DNA from: Cycas panzhihuaensis
Taxonomy: Eukaryota; Cycadophyta
Reading direction: 5' to 3'
DNA: 64,000 bases
Assembly: GCA_023213395.1 (NCBI GenBank)
Contig: CM041465.1
Coordinates: 199,275,741-199,339,740, forward strand
Made by a program: the position numbers and the translations under genes. Of the stretch, positions 11,637 through 23,199 are shown in pieces (within the stretch, counting starts at the first letter, position 1; each line of letters opens with the position of its first letter). A model generated the notes under the pieces. It had not been told where the DNA came from. It saw nothing but the letters and a program-made list of their open reading frames with translations, and ran no database searches.

Positions 11637-11689
11637 AAGACATTTCCAAGGACAAAGCGTTGCAAATACAAATGACCCAAATGTATATT

Positions 11690-11698
11690 AAGGGGGAG
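11690..11698 (+). other. Polypurine tract
   Basis: AAGGGGGAG abuts the TG of the 3' LTR, the expected plus-strand primer position. Confidence 0.85.
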
Positions 11699-11922
11699 TG
11701 TTAGAATATTAATATACATTTGATTTATCCCACATGTAAGTGGGTCTTACTCTTCCATCATAACTTATATTATAAATACACAATTTTGTGTATCATATAA
11801 AAATGATGTTGTTGTAATAATATTTTCTTAATACAATGGAGGTACCTTAAGGGTATCGTTTGATCTTGTGGAGGTGTTCTGTTCTATTTGCGAAAATTGT
11901 TTATGCAGGTTGATTTCCAACA
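11699..11922 (+). repeat. 3' LTR of the gag-only element
   Basis: 224 bp, the same length and ends as 7643-7866, followed by the target duplication TAAGT at 11923-11927. Confidence 0.93.
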
Positions 11923-11927
11923 TAAGT

Positions 11928-12494
11928 AGTATACACATATTCCTTTTCTCTAGGGTTAATTTCTATCTTTAAGTTAAAAGAATAAAGACTTAGCTATTAA
12001 CACTAAATATTTTAGTGAGTAGACTAGAGAAACCACTCTCTCACTTATCATATTTCTTTCTACTTTTTTCTTTTACTATTACTATTGACTATTCATTTCT
12101 ATGTCATGCTTATCATAAAGTCTTAGAGGTCTCACTCAAAAGTTCCCATTTGTTACAATAAAAGAAAGTCCTTTTGGCCCTCTTGAAGAGAATGTCTTCA
12201 TTTGAGATATTCTTATGTAAATAACTCTTCCTCTAAGAATTGTAGATCAAAAATCATTACCTTCATTTACTTCCATTCATCAATGAATAGAAAGTGATGA
12301 CACTTCATCTTCTTCTTAACCCTCTACATCTTATGAACCACCTCCTTAGGGTGTTATTACTAGATCTATTCTTAATTCTACCTTTGGTTCTAGTTTGTCT
12401 TTATCGGTAGCTCATTATTTAGGTCTCCATCTATTTTTTAGACCCATATTTTCAACAATAATTAATCAATCACATACTCATGATGTTTCTTCTC
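11928..12494. other. Spacer between elements, nothing recognised
   Basis: AT-rich, with no domain, LTR or RNA gene seen. Confidence 0.5.
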
Positions 12495-12824
12495 TGTTAT
12501 GATCTAATAGTTATGGAAAGTTGATATTTTGTTAAAAGTATATTTTATTATTATTATTAGGAAGTGATACATTGAAATTAATATGAATCCAATTTAAGAA
12601 GTCATTATTTTATTATTAATATGATTATTAAAGTTAGTTTTTTAATAAAAAGCTATATTGGCACCTATAAATAAGGGAAACCCTTAAATCATTTTGTAAG
12701 TTTTATTTCTAATTTAATCCTAGCTTTATTTGGCACTTGGTGCCTAAGGTAATTTGTCTATTTAACTTTTATTTTAGTTTTCTTTTTATGTTTTTAGAAA
12801 TAGACCCAATTTAAGATTGTTTCA
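12495..12824 (+). repeat. 5' LTR of Gypsy G1
   Basis: Starts TGTTATGATCTAATAG. It aligns along its length with 26944-27285, including the shared words TTGGCACTTGGTGCC-like, TCTTTTTATGTTTTTAGAA and CACCTATAAATA (a likely TATA box). It is followed two bases later by a TGGTATTAAAG primer-binding site. Confidence 0.82.
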
Positions 12825-13209
12825 AGTGGTATTAAAGTTTCATTTTTTGTATACCAAGGACCTACATTGTTGGGAGTATAAACATAAGAATTTTAAAAAG
12901 ATAATTATTAATTTAAGTCAACCAAGTTTGTTGTACAAATTTTAAGTGGTTATACTATAAGTATTAAAGGGAAATTATAAAAATTATAGGGAATTTAGTT
13001 TTGGTCTATTATCCATCACTATCTTTAGGATCTAAAATCTATTACCACAACTTCAAATAGTCATAACTTTAGCTATAGATGTCTAATTAACCTCAAATAT
13101 TTTTTGAATCATGTACCTCGATGTCTACTTTCTATTCGAAGTGGTTTTAGATTAATTAGATATTCTAGTAAAAAGTTATTAGCATTTTAATAACTAGTAC
13201 TACTATAGT

Positions 13210-13425
13210 TGTTAATGTTTCACATAGGACTTCTATACATTGAGGGTCATATTCCCTCTTTTCATACTTAGTGATAAGTATGTGACACATGTTGACAGCA
13301 TATGTATCAGTTACATTGTATTTTATGTATATATGTACTTGTTGTATCTAATACAATTCATCTCTTGAAGAGATTTATTTCTATGTTTGCGCAACAAGGA
13401 GATTCATTTCTATGTTTGCTCAACA
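13210..13425 (+). repeat. 5' LTR of Copia C1
   Basis: Starts TGTTAATGTTTCAC, lacking seven bases present after TGTTA in the right LTR, and ends GCTCAACA. A short internal repeat (AGGAGATTCATTTCTATGTTTGC type) occurs twice near its end. Confidence 0.9.
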
Positions 13426-14102
13426 TGGTATCAGAGTAGGGTCATTCTACTTGATTGAAGAATATTCTTGATCTGCGAGACAAAAATTAGTATTACATCT
13501 AGTGTCTAATGGAAATTAACATCATAAAAAGCAAATTCAAGCCTTTTGATCTTGAAGATATTCTCAGTGACCTCTATACGGACTATGTACAGATCTATAC
13601 AGTCGTACGAACCTCTAAATTCAAAGTTGTCATAATTGCCTCAAATTTTACTAGTTTGTAGATCTCATCCTCCTCATTAATCTTTGCTTCTACACTGAGT
13701 TGATCTGAGCTCATCTCAAGGGAATTTCAACCTCCTCTTTAGGTGCACGGATTTGAGGTTTAATATCTCATTTTTTTAAGAAATTCATTAATAAAACTGG
13801 TGTTTATCTCATCAAATCCATTTCTCAAGTAATTTTAAAGGATTTAAGACTAGTCATGCTAGTTATTTTTCCATTTTTTATGGATTTTCCCTCTTAAAAT
13901 GTCAAACCCTAGCTGTGTAGGTTTTTTGCTTTCCTCTAGCATTTCTCTTAGATTAGAGTTAATCTTAGGAAAATATTTATATTTTTGGATACCCATCACT
14001 TTCTTTCTCTTTGTATAACTTTGATACCATATGAAAATTCATATAGTTATATAGACAGGTCTGCTTCAATCTTTAAAATTTTAGATTTTTATTAATAAAA
14101 AA

Positions 14103-17100
14103 ATGGCCTCCTTTATTTTAGCTCTATTTGATTAAGATAAACTAACTTCCAATAATTATCATATTTGGAAGATAAAAATAGAAACTCCTTTTAGAGCAAA
14201 AAATACCTAAAAATTTACTACAAGCAAGGAACCAAAGCCAGATGAAGATGACTTGGATTATCCTAATTAGGAGGAAAAAGACAATGTCAAGCTAATCACT
14301 CTAAAGCTCTCCATTTTAGATCCTCTTCTAGTTTATGGTAAAAACATAAACTCTTCCTCAGAAGTGTGGCAATTGTTTGAAAACTTATATGGTCAAAAAA
14401 ATAAGGCTCGCATCATAGCTCTCATAGAAGAGTTGTTTAAGTTGTATATGAGAGAATTTGAAATAGTTTCTGAATTTCTTCATAAAGCTACCTCCATTAG
14501 AAATAATCTATTAAGTGCAGGTGCCGAAATAGAGGAACAAGAGTTAGTCAAGATGATCATAAGCAAACTGCCCAGGTCCTTTGATGTCACAATTAATACG
14601 ATCATTAATAATGATCAAATCAATTACATGACTCTTAATACATTGACAAGTCTTCTCTTTAAACAAGTGCAGAGAAACAAGTAATACGAGGACACAAAAA
14701 AATTTGAAGATGCATTTGTTTCTAAACTCCATTTGGGACCCAAAAGTAGATGCCAATCACGAGGATGTAGTAGAACATCTAATCTAAGGAGGATGACCTG
14801 AGGAAAAAGTCAGGATAATCTTGGGAGAGGTCATAGTATACCCCCCATAGAAGCCAGAGTTTGCTTTAACTATGGTAAACTTGGGCATTGCTCTAGTAAT
14901 TATAGGGCCTTCAATGTATATTCTCACTATGGCAGATCAAGATATTATCCTTATCAATATCCTCAAAGTAGAGCTAAAATTCATAAAGGTAAGCAACCTG
15001 GTAGAAACTTTAGTAAAGAGCGAGACGATGACGATGAGGAAGAAATAACATTCTTAGTAGCACTCACCGCTCATCTCAGAGATGAAGAAATCTAATACAT
15101 TAACTCAAGAGTGTCAAGACATATAACCAGAAGAAAAGACTAGTTTAAATTATTAAAACCTTTTGCTTTTCATAAATTAGTTAAACTTAGAGATAGACAC
15201 CTCTTGCATATTAAAGGAATTGGTACCATTACCATCAAAATAAAAGAGGGGATAAGAAAATTGGTAATGTTCTATTTCTTCCAGGATTAAAAAAGATCTT
15301 TTTTTCTGTTTCTTAACTAAGGAAAAAAAAGTTAAGAATTGTGTTTGATGAAAATGGTTTTTGCTACATTGTAGATATGAAAAATGGAGGTACATTAGTT
15401 GCTAAAGGTATTGAAAGTAACGATCTCTATTAGTTCCTTTTAAAATCAATCTACATTAATGAAAAAGCATGTACTATTGTTAATAATGATGATAATAAAC
15501 TGTGACATTTGAAGTATGAGCACATCTCCTCTGATAGGTTGTTACAGTTTAAAAAAATTAAAATGGTTAATGGTCTTCCAAACATCTCCTTTCAACATCT
15601 TATGTGCAAGAGTTACATGCTAGGAAAATAGCATCACCTTCCTTCTAAAACCAGTGAATGGAGAGCTCAAAATAAACTGGAATTAGTCCACAATGATCTC
15701 TGTGGTCCTCTTACACCCTACTCCATCAATGGTGTAAGATACTTCCTATCCTTTATTGATGATTTCTCTAGGAGAACTTGGATATATTTTTTGTAGTACA
15801 AATCTAATGTGTTTAAAAAATTTAAAGAATTTAAAGAAGAAGTCAAATTAGAATTTGGAAAAAAAAAAACAAATGTATCAAGTCTTGATGGTGGTGGCGA
15901 ATACACATCAAATGATTTTTAGCACTTCTACAAGACTTACAGGATCAAGAGACAAATAACTACTCCTTACACTCCTCAGTTAAATGGAGTTGTTGAATAG
16001 ATGAATAGGACAGTCATGGAGATGGCCAAATGCATGATTAAATAAAGTTAGGTTTCAAAAATCTACTAGACAAAAGCCGTTAGTGCAGTCATATATCTAA
16101 TAAATTGGAGTCCTACAAGAATACTAGATCACATCAATCTAGAAGAAGTTTAGACAAATATCAAACCAGATGTAAATAACCTAAGAATTTTTTGATATAA
16201 AGCCTTTATTCATATCCTAGATAAAAGGAGGTCTAAATTGGATTCCAAAAGTATAGAATGTATTATGGTTGACTATAACAAAAATTCTAAGCCTTACAAA
16301 TATATAGACCCTAAAACAAATAAGATCTATATTAGTAAAGACATTATTTTTGATCTGCATGAATACCTTAAAAGAATAGAAGTACAATAATTAATAGAAG
16401 AAACTCCAAAAGGGTCAGTTCAACCTCATCTTCTAGTTGAAGAAATTTCTGAAATCACCTCAGAGAATACAGAGATAGATGATGTAGAGAGGGAATCTCA
16501 AGACTCTCATGTTAATAGAGAAAGAGAAACATCATCTAATGAGGTTGGAAGTATAAATAATGATGAAGAAGGCACAAAAGGAATAGGATGCCTAAGTGGT
16601 ATCTTAAGACCATTGAAGAAAAAAAAGGAGACATATATGTTCATAGTACAAGGAGTCAAATGTATCGTGCTCTCCTGACATATGTAGAACCTCAATTATT
16701 TGAAGAAGCTGAAGATCACTAAGAATGGAAAGCTACTCTGAATGAAGAAATGGAGTGAATCACCAAGAATCAGACATGGGATCTAATAAGTCCACATCCA
16801 AGAAAACCCATAGTCAACTATAAATAGGTATACAAAATCAAAGAAGATGAAGATGGAAGAATAAACAAATATAAAACCAGGTTAGTTGCTAAGGGATATA
16901 CTCAAACTCATGGAATAGATTACGAAGAAACTTTTTCTCCAATTGCCAAACTTGATACTATAAGAACTATTTTAGCAGCTCAAAATAATTAGAAAATATA
17001 TCAATTAGATGTAAAAAGTGCTTTTTAAAATGGTGATCTCAAAGAAAAAGTATATATAAACTAACCAAAAGGTTTTATTCAAGCTGGTAAAGAAAATCTT

Positions 17101-18205
17101 ATATGCAAATTAAAAAAGGCTTTGTATGGGTTAAAATAAGTCCCCCAAGCCTAGTATGTGAAACTGGATAAGTATCTCATCAAGAATGGGTTCAGCAAAT
17201 GTAGTTCAAACTCTAACTTATATACAAAAAAAAGGTAAGGTTTGATTACAATCATAATTATTTATGTTGATGATATGATATTCACTAGTAATAACACTAA
17301 ATCAATTGAAGATATAAGAGATCAACTAAAAAGGGAATTTGAAATAACTAACCTACGGTTATTGAATTATTATCTAGGAATCAAAATAGGATAAGAAGAA
17401 AATTTAGTCTACTTATCCCAAAATAGATATATCAAAAATTTATTAATCAAATTCAAAATGGAAGAAAGTAATTCTTGCATCACACCTATGGACGTAGGTT
17501 GTGATCTCACTCCCAGTGATAATGATCAAAATATTAATGAGACTCTCTATAAGTAGTTAATTGGCAGTCTCATATATCTTACTATAAGTAGACTAAACAT
17601 CTCATATGTAGTAAGTTTGGTCTCGAGATATATGTAAGGTCCCAAGATCAAACATTAGAAAGCAGCAAAAAGGATTCTCAAGTATCTAAAGCGTTAGGTC
17701 AAATTTAAAACTCATTTATTCAAAAGATAAGATAGAAAAGTTATTTGGTTATTGTGATTCAGACTAGACTGGAGACAAAGAAAATAGGAAATCTATAAGT
17801 GGTCATTGCTTCTTTCTTGGGCTAACAAGAGTCTCTTGGAGTAGCAAAAAATAAGTTACAGTTATCCTTTCATCTATATAAGCAAAATACAAATCAGTTG
17901 CCAGTGCAACATGTGAAGCAATATGACTCAGATAGCTTTTATTAAATCTAGATCAAAAACAAGCAGGACCAACAACTCTCTTTTGTGATAATCAGAACAC
18001 CATCAAATTAACAAAGTATCATGTTCTTCATACTCGAACAAAACATATTGAGATTCACCATCATTTTATAAGAGAAAAGGCGCAAAACAAAGAAATTAAT
18101 TTGGTATATTGTTCATTGACTGAACAAATTTTAGATATACTAACAAAACCTCTCAACAAAGATAAGTTCATGTTTCTTATAGATAAACTAGGATTAAAAG
18201 AGTGA
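14103..18205 (+). pseudogene. Copia C1 gag-pol remnant
   Basis: Gag is best preserved at 14364-14684 (VWQLFENLYGQK, IALIEELFKLYMREF). A CCHC zinc knuckle follows near 14860 (CFNYGKLGHCSSNYR, last Cys replaced by Tyr). Next comes integrase ([40 protein letters not shown], about 15660-15930). Reverse transcriptase (about 16720-17640) contains [29 protein letters not shown] and the catalytic IIYVDDMIF. RNase H ends with DILTKPLNKDKF at about 18130. There are several dozen stops, many of them TAG or TAA at positions where Copia has Trp or Gln, such as the GLKQAPRAWY region at about 17130-17155. Frameshifts are also present. Not functional. Confidence 0.92.
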
Positions 18206-18220
18206 AACATTAAGAGAGGG

Positions 18221-18443
18221 TGTTAGATTATAATGTTTCACTGAGGACTTCTATACATTGAGGGTCATTTTCCCTCTTTTCATACTTAGTGACAAGTGTG
18301 TGACACGTATCGACATCATATGTGTTAGTTACATTGTATTTCATGTATATATGTACTTGTTATATCTAATATAATTCATCTCTTAAGGAGATTCATTTCT
18401 ATGTTTGCTCAATGAGGAGATGCATTTCTATGTTTGCTCAACA
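18221..18443 (+). repeat. 3' LTR of Copia C1
   Basis: Starts TGTTAGATTATAATG and ends GCTCAACA. About 90% identical to 13210-13425. Confidence 0.92.
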
Positions 18444-18559
18444 ATAGTCCTCAAAAAATCCTAACTGTAACCGACCTTAAAAGGGCAATAATTTTTGTTA
18501 TAAGCATTAGAATTCGATATCGTCTAAAGCATTAAAACCTTGGTTTAGAGAGCATCATT

Positions 18560-18985
18560 TTAAGTTATACCCTATAAATTTTTTTAACTAAATTAGATGT
18601 TAAAAGAGATTAAAGCAATTACTGAATTATTTACAAAATTAGAATCTTACATAGGATATAAGAGACCAAAAGTAGTTTCATCTATTAGAAGAATGATTCA
18701 TAACATTAAAGAGATCTAAAACCTTAGAGAACCTCTTAAGGAGCTATGAAAATAACTAACAAGGATCTTATCAAAATCTTAGAATGTACAGCTAAAAAAT
18801 TCAATAAGTTTAAGAGTTCATACACAAAAGGGATCTCAAAGAATAGATAGATTTGAAGGATTCAAAAGCAGTAGTAATGAGGAAGATAAAATAGAAAATA
18901 AAATACAACATGAGGCTTATAAGCAACTATTTCCCAGCTACTAGGAATGGACATAGATGACTCACCTCAGGTAAGTGTAGGTATA
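18560..18985 (+). pseudogene. Gypsy G1 gag, N-terminal part
   Basis: The frame reads MLKEIKAITELFTKLES, later RFEGFKSSSNEEDKIEN, then HEAYKQLFPS, with several stops. It resembles the variable, charged N-terminus of a Gypsy Gag. The continuation appears at about 22090, so an insert separates the two parts. The assignment rests on position and composition and not on a diagnostic motif. Confidence 0.45.
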
Positions 18986-21900
18986 TTTCTATCCTCACTT
19001 TCATTAGCTTTAGGATGCTATTTGATTGTTGATAGATGCATGTTGCATGTCGTTAATTGATTACATGATTATTATGTTTAGCTTGCCTGTATACTTATAT
19101 TTGCACCTAATACTCCAGCCTATGACGACTTAGGATAAGGATCCCATGGCATGATATGACCCTCTACCATGTTTCCACATCATCTTCAAGTACTCTTGGC
19201 TCCTGTAGCCCATTCTTTATCACTTCTTAGTGTGACATGACCCCTAGCAACCTGTTTAGGCCTAGTTGTCATCTTTGTTCGCCACTTATCCTTCTTTGGG
19301 GCCTTGTTGCACCTTTTTTTCTTATCTATCATGGTCCCTCTAGCTCCTAAAACCCCCTAGACACCTAGGCAATGTATTATTTAGTCCTTTTGGGGTCTAG
19401 GGGCTCCTTTTTAGGGAGCCTTATGGGCTCCCATTTTTATTTGCACCTATTTTTTAGTGCACCACTGTAAATTCTGTAGTACCATTGCAAACTCCATGGT
19501 ACCATGAAGTTTGTCATGGTACAACTGTTCAAATTTATTTTTTTTGTCTAGTCATTACCAATTTCACATAAAATGTGAAATTGACATGTGGTGTTGGGTT
19601 GTTTCCCACCTAGGGCAAACCCTAATCACTCATTAGGTTAGGGTTGGGTTTTAAAACCCAAAATTAACCTTATTCCTCCTCTTCTCTCCTCTCCATTCTA
19701 AGAAATTTTTTGAAAAAGAAGGTACTCTCTTGTTGTACCTATCCTCCACTCCTGCCATCTTCTTCCTTATGGTTAAACCCTAATTTATAGGTCTATAGTA
19801 GTGAGTTTTGGGATAGATCTTCTCCACAAGCACTCCACCAAGGCACAAACATCAAGTTTGTTTGCATGTTATACTCTCTCCTCATGTCATTATAGGGGTT
19901 CTTCACCAAACTTTCAAGGCAAACCTTTCTCCCAACCAACACACAAGGTAGATCTACTTCAAATCCATTTTAGTAGTTATTTTTAGGCCTCCACATTATT
20001 CTTTTCCTTAAGCATAAGAGTTTTTCTTGCTTACTTCTTAGTTTGTTGTGTGTAACTACATCTTATTTCTCCATTATACAAGACAAACCCTTCCCTTTCT
20101 CTAGCTTGTTCCCTCACACCTTAAGGTTTCCCTCTGGTCCACTCAAGGAGGTAAAGAGAAAAGAGTCTAGTGAAGAGAGAAAGGAGTTTCAGGTAGGGTT
20201 CTGTAGCCTTTTTCCATCTCCTTAAGGGTAGCCCCCTACTCTTCGCTCATTCTCCTCTCCCAATACTTCTCCTATACACCCAAAAATCCTTGGGGTAAGG
20301 AACCTTGTTGGTTGTAGCATTGGTAGCACCTTGTTACGCCTACAACCAGCCTTCATAGCTCTATAAAATATGGTTTTAGCAACATCTCCTTTGATTTACA
20401 TAGCCTTACCTCTTCCTTTGCAAATCTTGCAAAAGTTACACATTACAACTTTTACATCTTTTTTGCAACACTTTTTTACATACAAAATTTGTTTCCCTTT
20501 TTATTGTTAGAGGAACTTGGCTCCTTTCTTGATTTGTCGTTTAAGTGCTTAGGTACGTGGAGACATCCCACTGGAAGGGTTAGCCATTCTGAGGCTACCA
20601 TTCTTTCCTCCTTTTATCCCCCCTTTTCCTATAATTATTGATGCATTGCACATGTATAAGAGGTAAAGTTAACTTTGTGTATGATGCTTATTTAAAGGAT
20701 ATTTGCATCACTTTCTTGTTTTTCTTGATAAGCATATATATACACTTGCTCATATATATGTGTAGTGCCCTTGGTAAAGGGTAAGTAGCTTGTTGTGCAA
20801 GTCTCACCCCTTTTGGAGCAAACAAGAGTCCTCACAAAGGTATGCATGCCTCTCTTGTAATCATTATGTTATTTTAAAATTTCATTGTAAGTAATTCTTC
20901 TTTTTCTTTTAGATCTTTCTGCACTTTGTCTTTGGGGATGGTAAGGAAGCCCCACTAGTATTCCTCTCACAACATCAATCACGACAAGGAGCATTAGGTG
21001 GATGAAAGTGGATTGCATGGAAAGAGAAAGGGCCTCTACACCAACCATCCCGGTTCTAGATGCACTCCGTTCACTCTATCTTCTCACCCATTCCTTTTCC
21101 CCTTACTCCTAAAGAAAAAAAAGTAAGAAGAAAAAAGAAAAAGTAGTTTTGTGTTTTATTATTTTTTCCTTATTTGGTTTGATCATATAGGGGGAAGGGT
21201 AGTGATTTTGCACATGTAGGTATTGATCCCATAAGTTGCATCTGCATCCCCCTCTCCTCACTTGACTCTTATGTTCACTTGGGTTAGAGTGTAAAAGGTT
21301 GTGAGTCCCTCTACTCCAACCTATCCTCTTTCCCATGTGTTACTAGGTTAGCTTGTATTAGCCCTTGCATTATTTATCTATGATTCTTATTTGCTTATTT
21401 TCTTTGGCACTTATAAAAGACAAAGAGAGAGAGGCTAGGATCAAGAAAGAAAGAGAGTTGTTGCTTCTTTTCCTTCTCCTTTTTTATGAAAATATAAACT
21501 AAAAGTAATAATAATTCACAACACTACCCCACTTACTATAAAACAAAACAAAAGACATATTGCACAACACTTGCACACCTAGCCATCTATTTTAGGTATA
21601 GGCTCCTTAGGGACACCCTCCCTAAGGTCCTTCTCCTCTTCTTTGTTAAGGCACCCCTTCAGCTTACCTCTATTTGGAAGTTGCTCCTTTCCGACCCAAC
21701 TTCTTCCTTGCACCTTCATTACCAACTACCCTATTTCTTAATTGTAAGTACCCTTTTCTCTCATTAGATAGGTGTCCCTCGTTTCAATCCTCCTTCCTTG
21801 GCCATCTAGGATAGGAGGGTCCCTTTGAGGCTACTTAGCAAACACAGGAAGCCCTCTTGCTCATCTCGAATCTCAGAAGGTACTCATCATATGGGAAGGC

Positions 21901-22085
21901 TTATGTGCCATTTGCGAGTCCTTGAACCTATATTTTAATGCACAAATGTCCTTTATGGGTAATCCTTTTCCTTACTTCCAAAGATCCTTAGCCATGTGAT
22001 TGTTGATTATATAGTCTTGATCCCCTTGTATCTGGTGACCCCTCAGAGGTGTGCTTCTAGCAGCATAAAAGATATGATAATTTCC
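18986..22085. other. Unidentified insert of about 3.1 kb within Gypsy G1 gag
   Basis: The sequence is richer in C and T than its surroundings and has no recognisable retroelement protein. Short ORFs (19801-19986, 20043-20225, 21109-21336 on the minus strand) show no domain. A perfect palindrome CATGGTACCATG occurs near 19496. No LTR pair or target duplication was found by eye. It may be a long solo LTR, a non-autonomous element or a captured host segment. Confidence 0.4.
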
Positions 22086-22089
22086 AACT

Positions 22090-23118
22090 AATACGTTTTT
22101 AACATAGTTTTAAGATGCCAACCTATTCATAGAATGGTGAAATTGAAATAAATGAATGGATAAAAAAAATAGAAACTGCTATTAACTCATTATGTATCAA
22201 TGATGCTAAGGAATAAATCAACTTTGTTATTGACCATTTTGGAGGATCTATGTACACATAGGCTACAATATAAAAAAGGGAAGGTAAGACTCACAATTTC
22301 AAATATTTTATAGAAGCCTTAGTAAACATAAGAAATTTTGAGTGATTCCTATAATGTCTAATTAGCACACTCTTTCTAAAAGGAGTAATTTATCAAACAA
22401 TACATAGATAAATTTTAAAAAACTTTAATATAAGGCTATAATCACTTCTCTTAAATCACTCCCCTATTATATCCGTAATATATGGCTCAATATTCAAGAA
22501 AATATATATCGATTTAACCCCATCATCTTTGTACATTTTATCAAATTAGTAAGATAAATTAAATCTTCCATCTAAACTACTCAAAGGAGGTCCCATATAA
22601 CAATCCATCAACATGAATATAAACTACAAGGACCAAGGAATCGGGGGTTTTAAAGGTGCCAACACATGGATTCTAGTGTAATCAAGTCAGTAAGTGTAAC
22701 ACAAAAAGCTAAATTGATAGAGAGGAGCAAGGAAAGAACACTCAATATATACCACACCTATAAGAAACTTTGGGTGAGGGGGCATCAATTTATAGAGAAA
22801 AAATTATATAGTGCAAAGGTTGGCATTAAGGATTATGAAGATAGGGAATATCAACAAGATACAAAGGAGGAGCCTATCAAGGAGGAATTACCTTATGAAG
22901 AAGAGTTGGATGATGACCAACCAAAAATATTCCTTTCAACCATGTTAGGAATAACACCACCCAACACTATTAAATTCATAGGATACCTTAGGAAAAGGAA
23001 GTTATTCACTCTTGTTAACTTAAGGAGCACATATAACATCATCAATACTAAAGTAGCTAAAAATTTAAGGATGAATATAAAGAGAAAAGATTTTAGTATC
23101 TCCCTCCTTAGAGAGTAG
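22090..23118 (+). pseudogene. Gypsy G1 gag (main part) and protease
   Basis: Gag resumes with NGEIEINEWIKKIETAIN near 22138-22195 and HNFKYFIEALVNIRNFE near 22290, matching the conserved centre of Gypsy Gag. Stops are frequent. The open stretch 22666-23118 holds an acidic linker followed by a retropepsin-like segment, TLVNLRSTYNIINTKVA, where active proteases have Asp-Ser-Gly. The catalytic Asp is Asn here, a G-to-A change. No intact zinc knuckle was recognised. Confidence 0.7.
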
Positions 23119-23199
23119 GTCTTAAAATGTTAAGATGAGGTGAAGCATTAATGATTACACAATAGTAATTATGAGTTCTCAATAGATTACTATGCTTTT

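Larger units (their letters stand above)
7643..11922 (+). mobile_element. Non-autonomous gag-only LTR retrotransposon (TR-GAG-like)
   Basis: The element is complete by structure and 4280 bp long. It has two 224-bp LTRs starting TGTTAG and ending CCAACA, a TGGTATCAGAGC primer-binding site right after the left LTR, a purine tract AAGGGGGAG right before the right LTR, and 5-bp TAAGT duplications at 7638-7642 and 11923-11927. The only recognisable gene is a Copia-type gag. No protease, integrase or reverse transcriptase is visible on either strand. This matches the class called TR-GAG, non-autonomous elements that must borrow a partner's enzymes. The LTRs differ at about 13 of 224 sites, mostly transitions. 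Confidence 0.9.
13210..18443 (+). mobile_element. Copia C1, full-length but decayed, nested in Gypsy G1
   Basis: 5234 bp with LTRs at 13210-13425 and 18221-18443, primer-binding site TGGTATCAGAGT at 13426, purine tract TAAGAGAGGG at 18211-18220, and target duplication ATAGT on both sides (13205-13209 and 18444-18448). The LTRs differ at about 21 of 216 aligned sites plus a 7-bp gap near the start. It inserted in the leader of G1 in the same orientation. Confidence 0.93.

Noticed and set aside
19801-20225. Two small ORFs in the unidentified insert
   Set aside because: 60-61 residues each, no domain and no conserved neighbour; consistent with chance.
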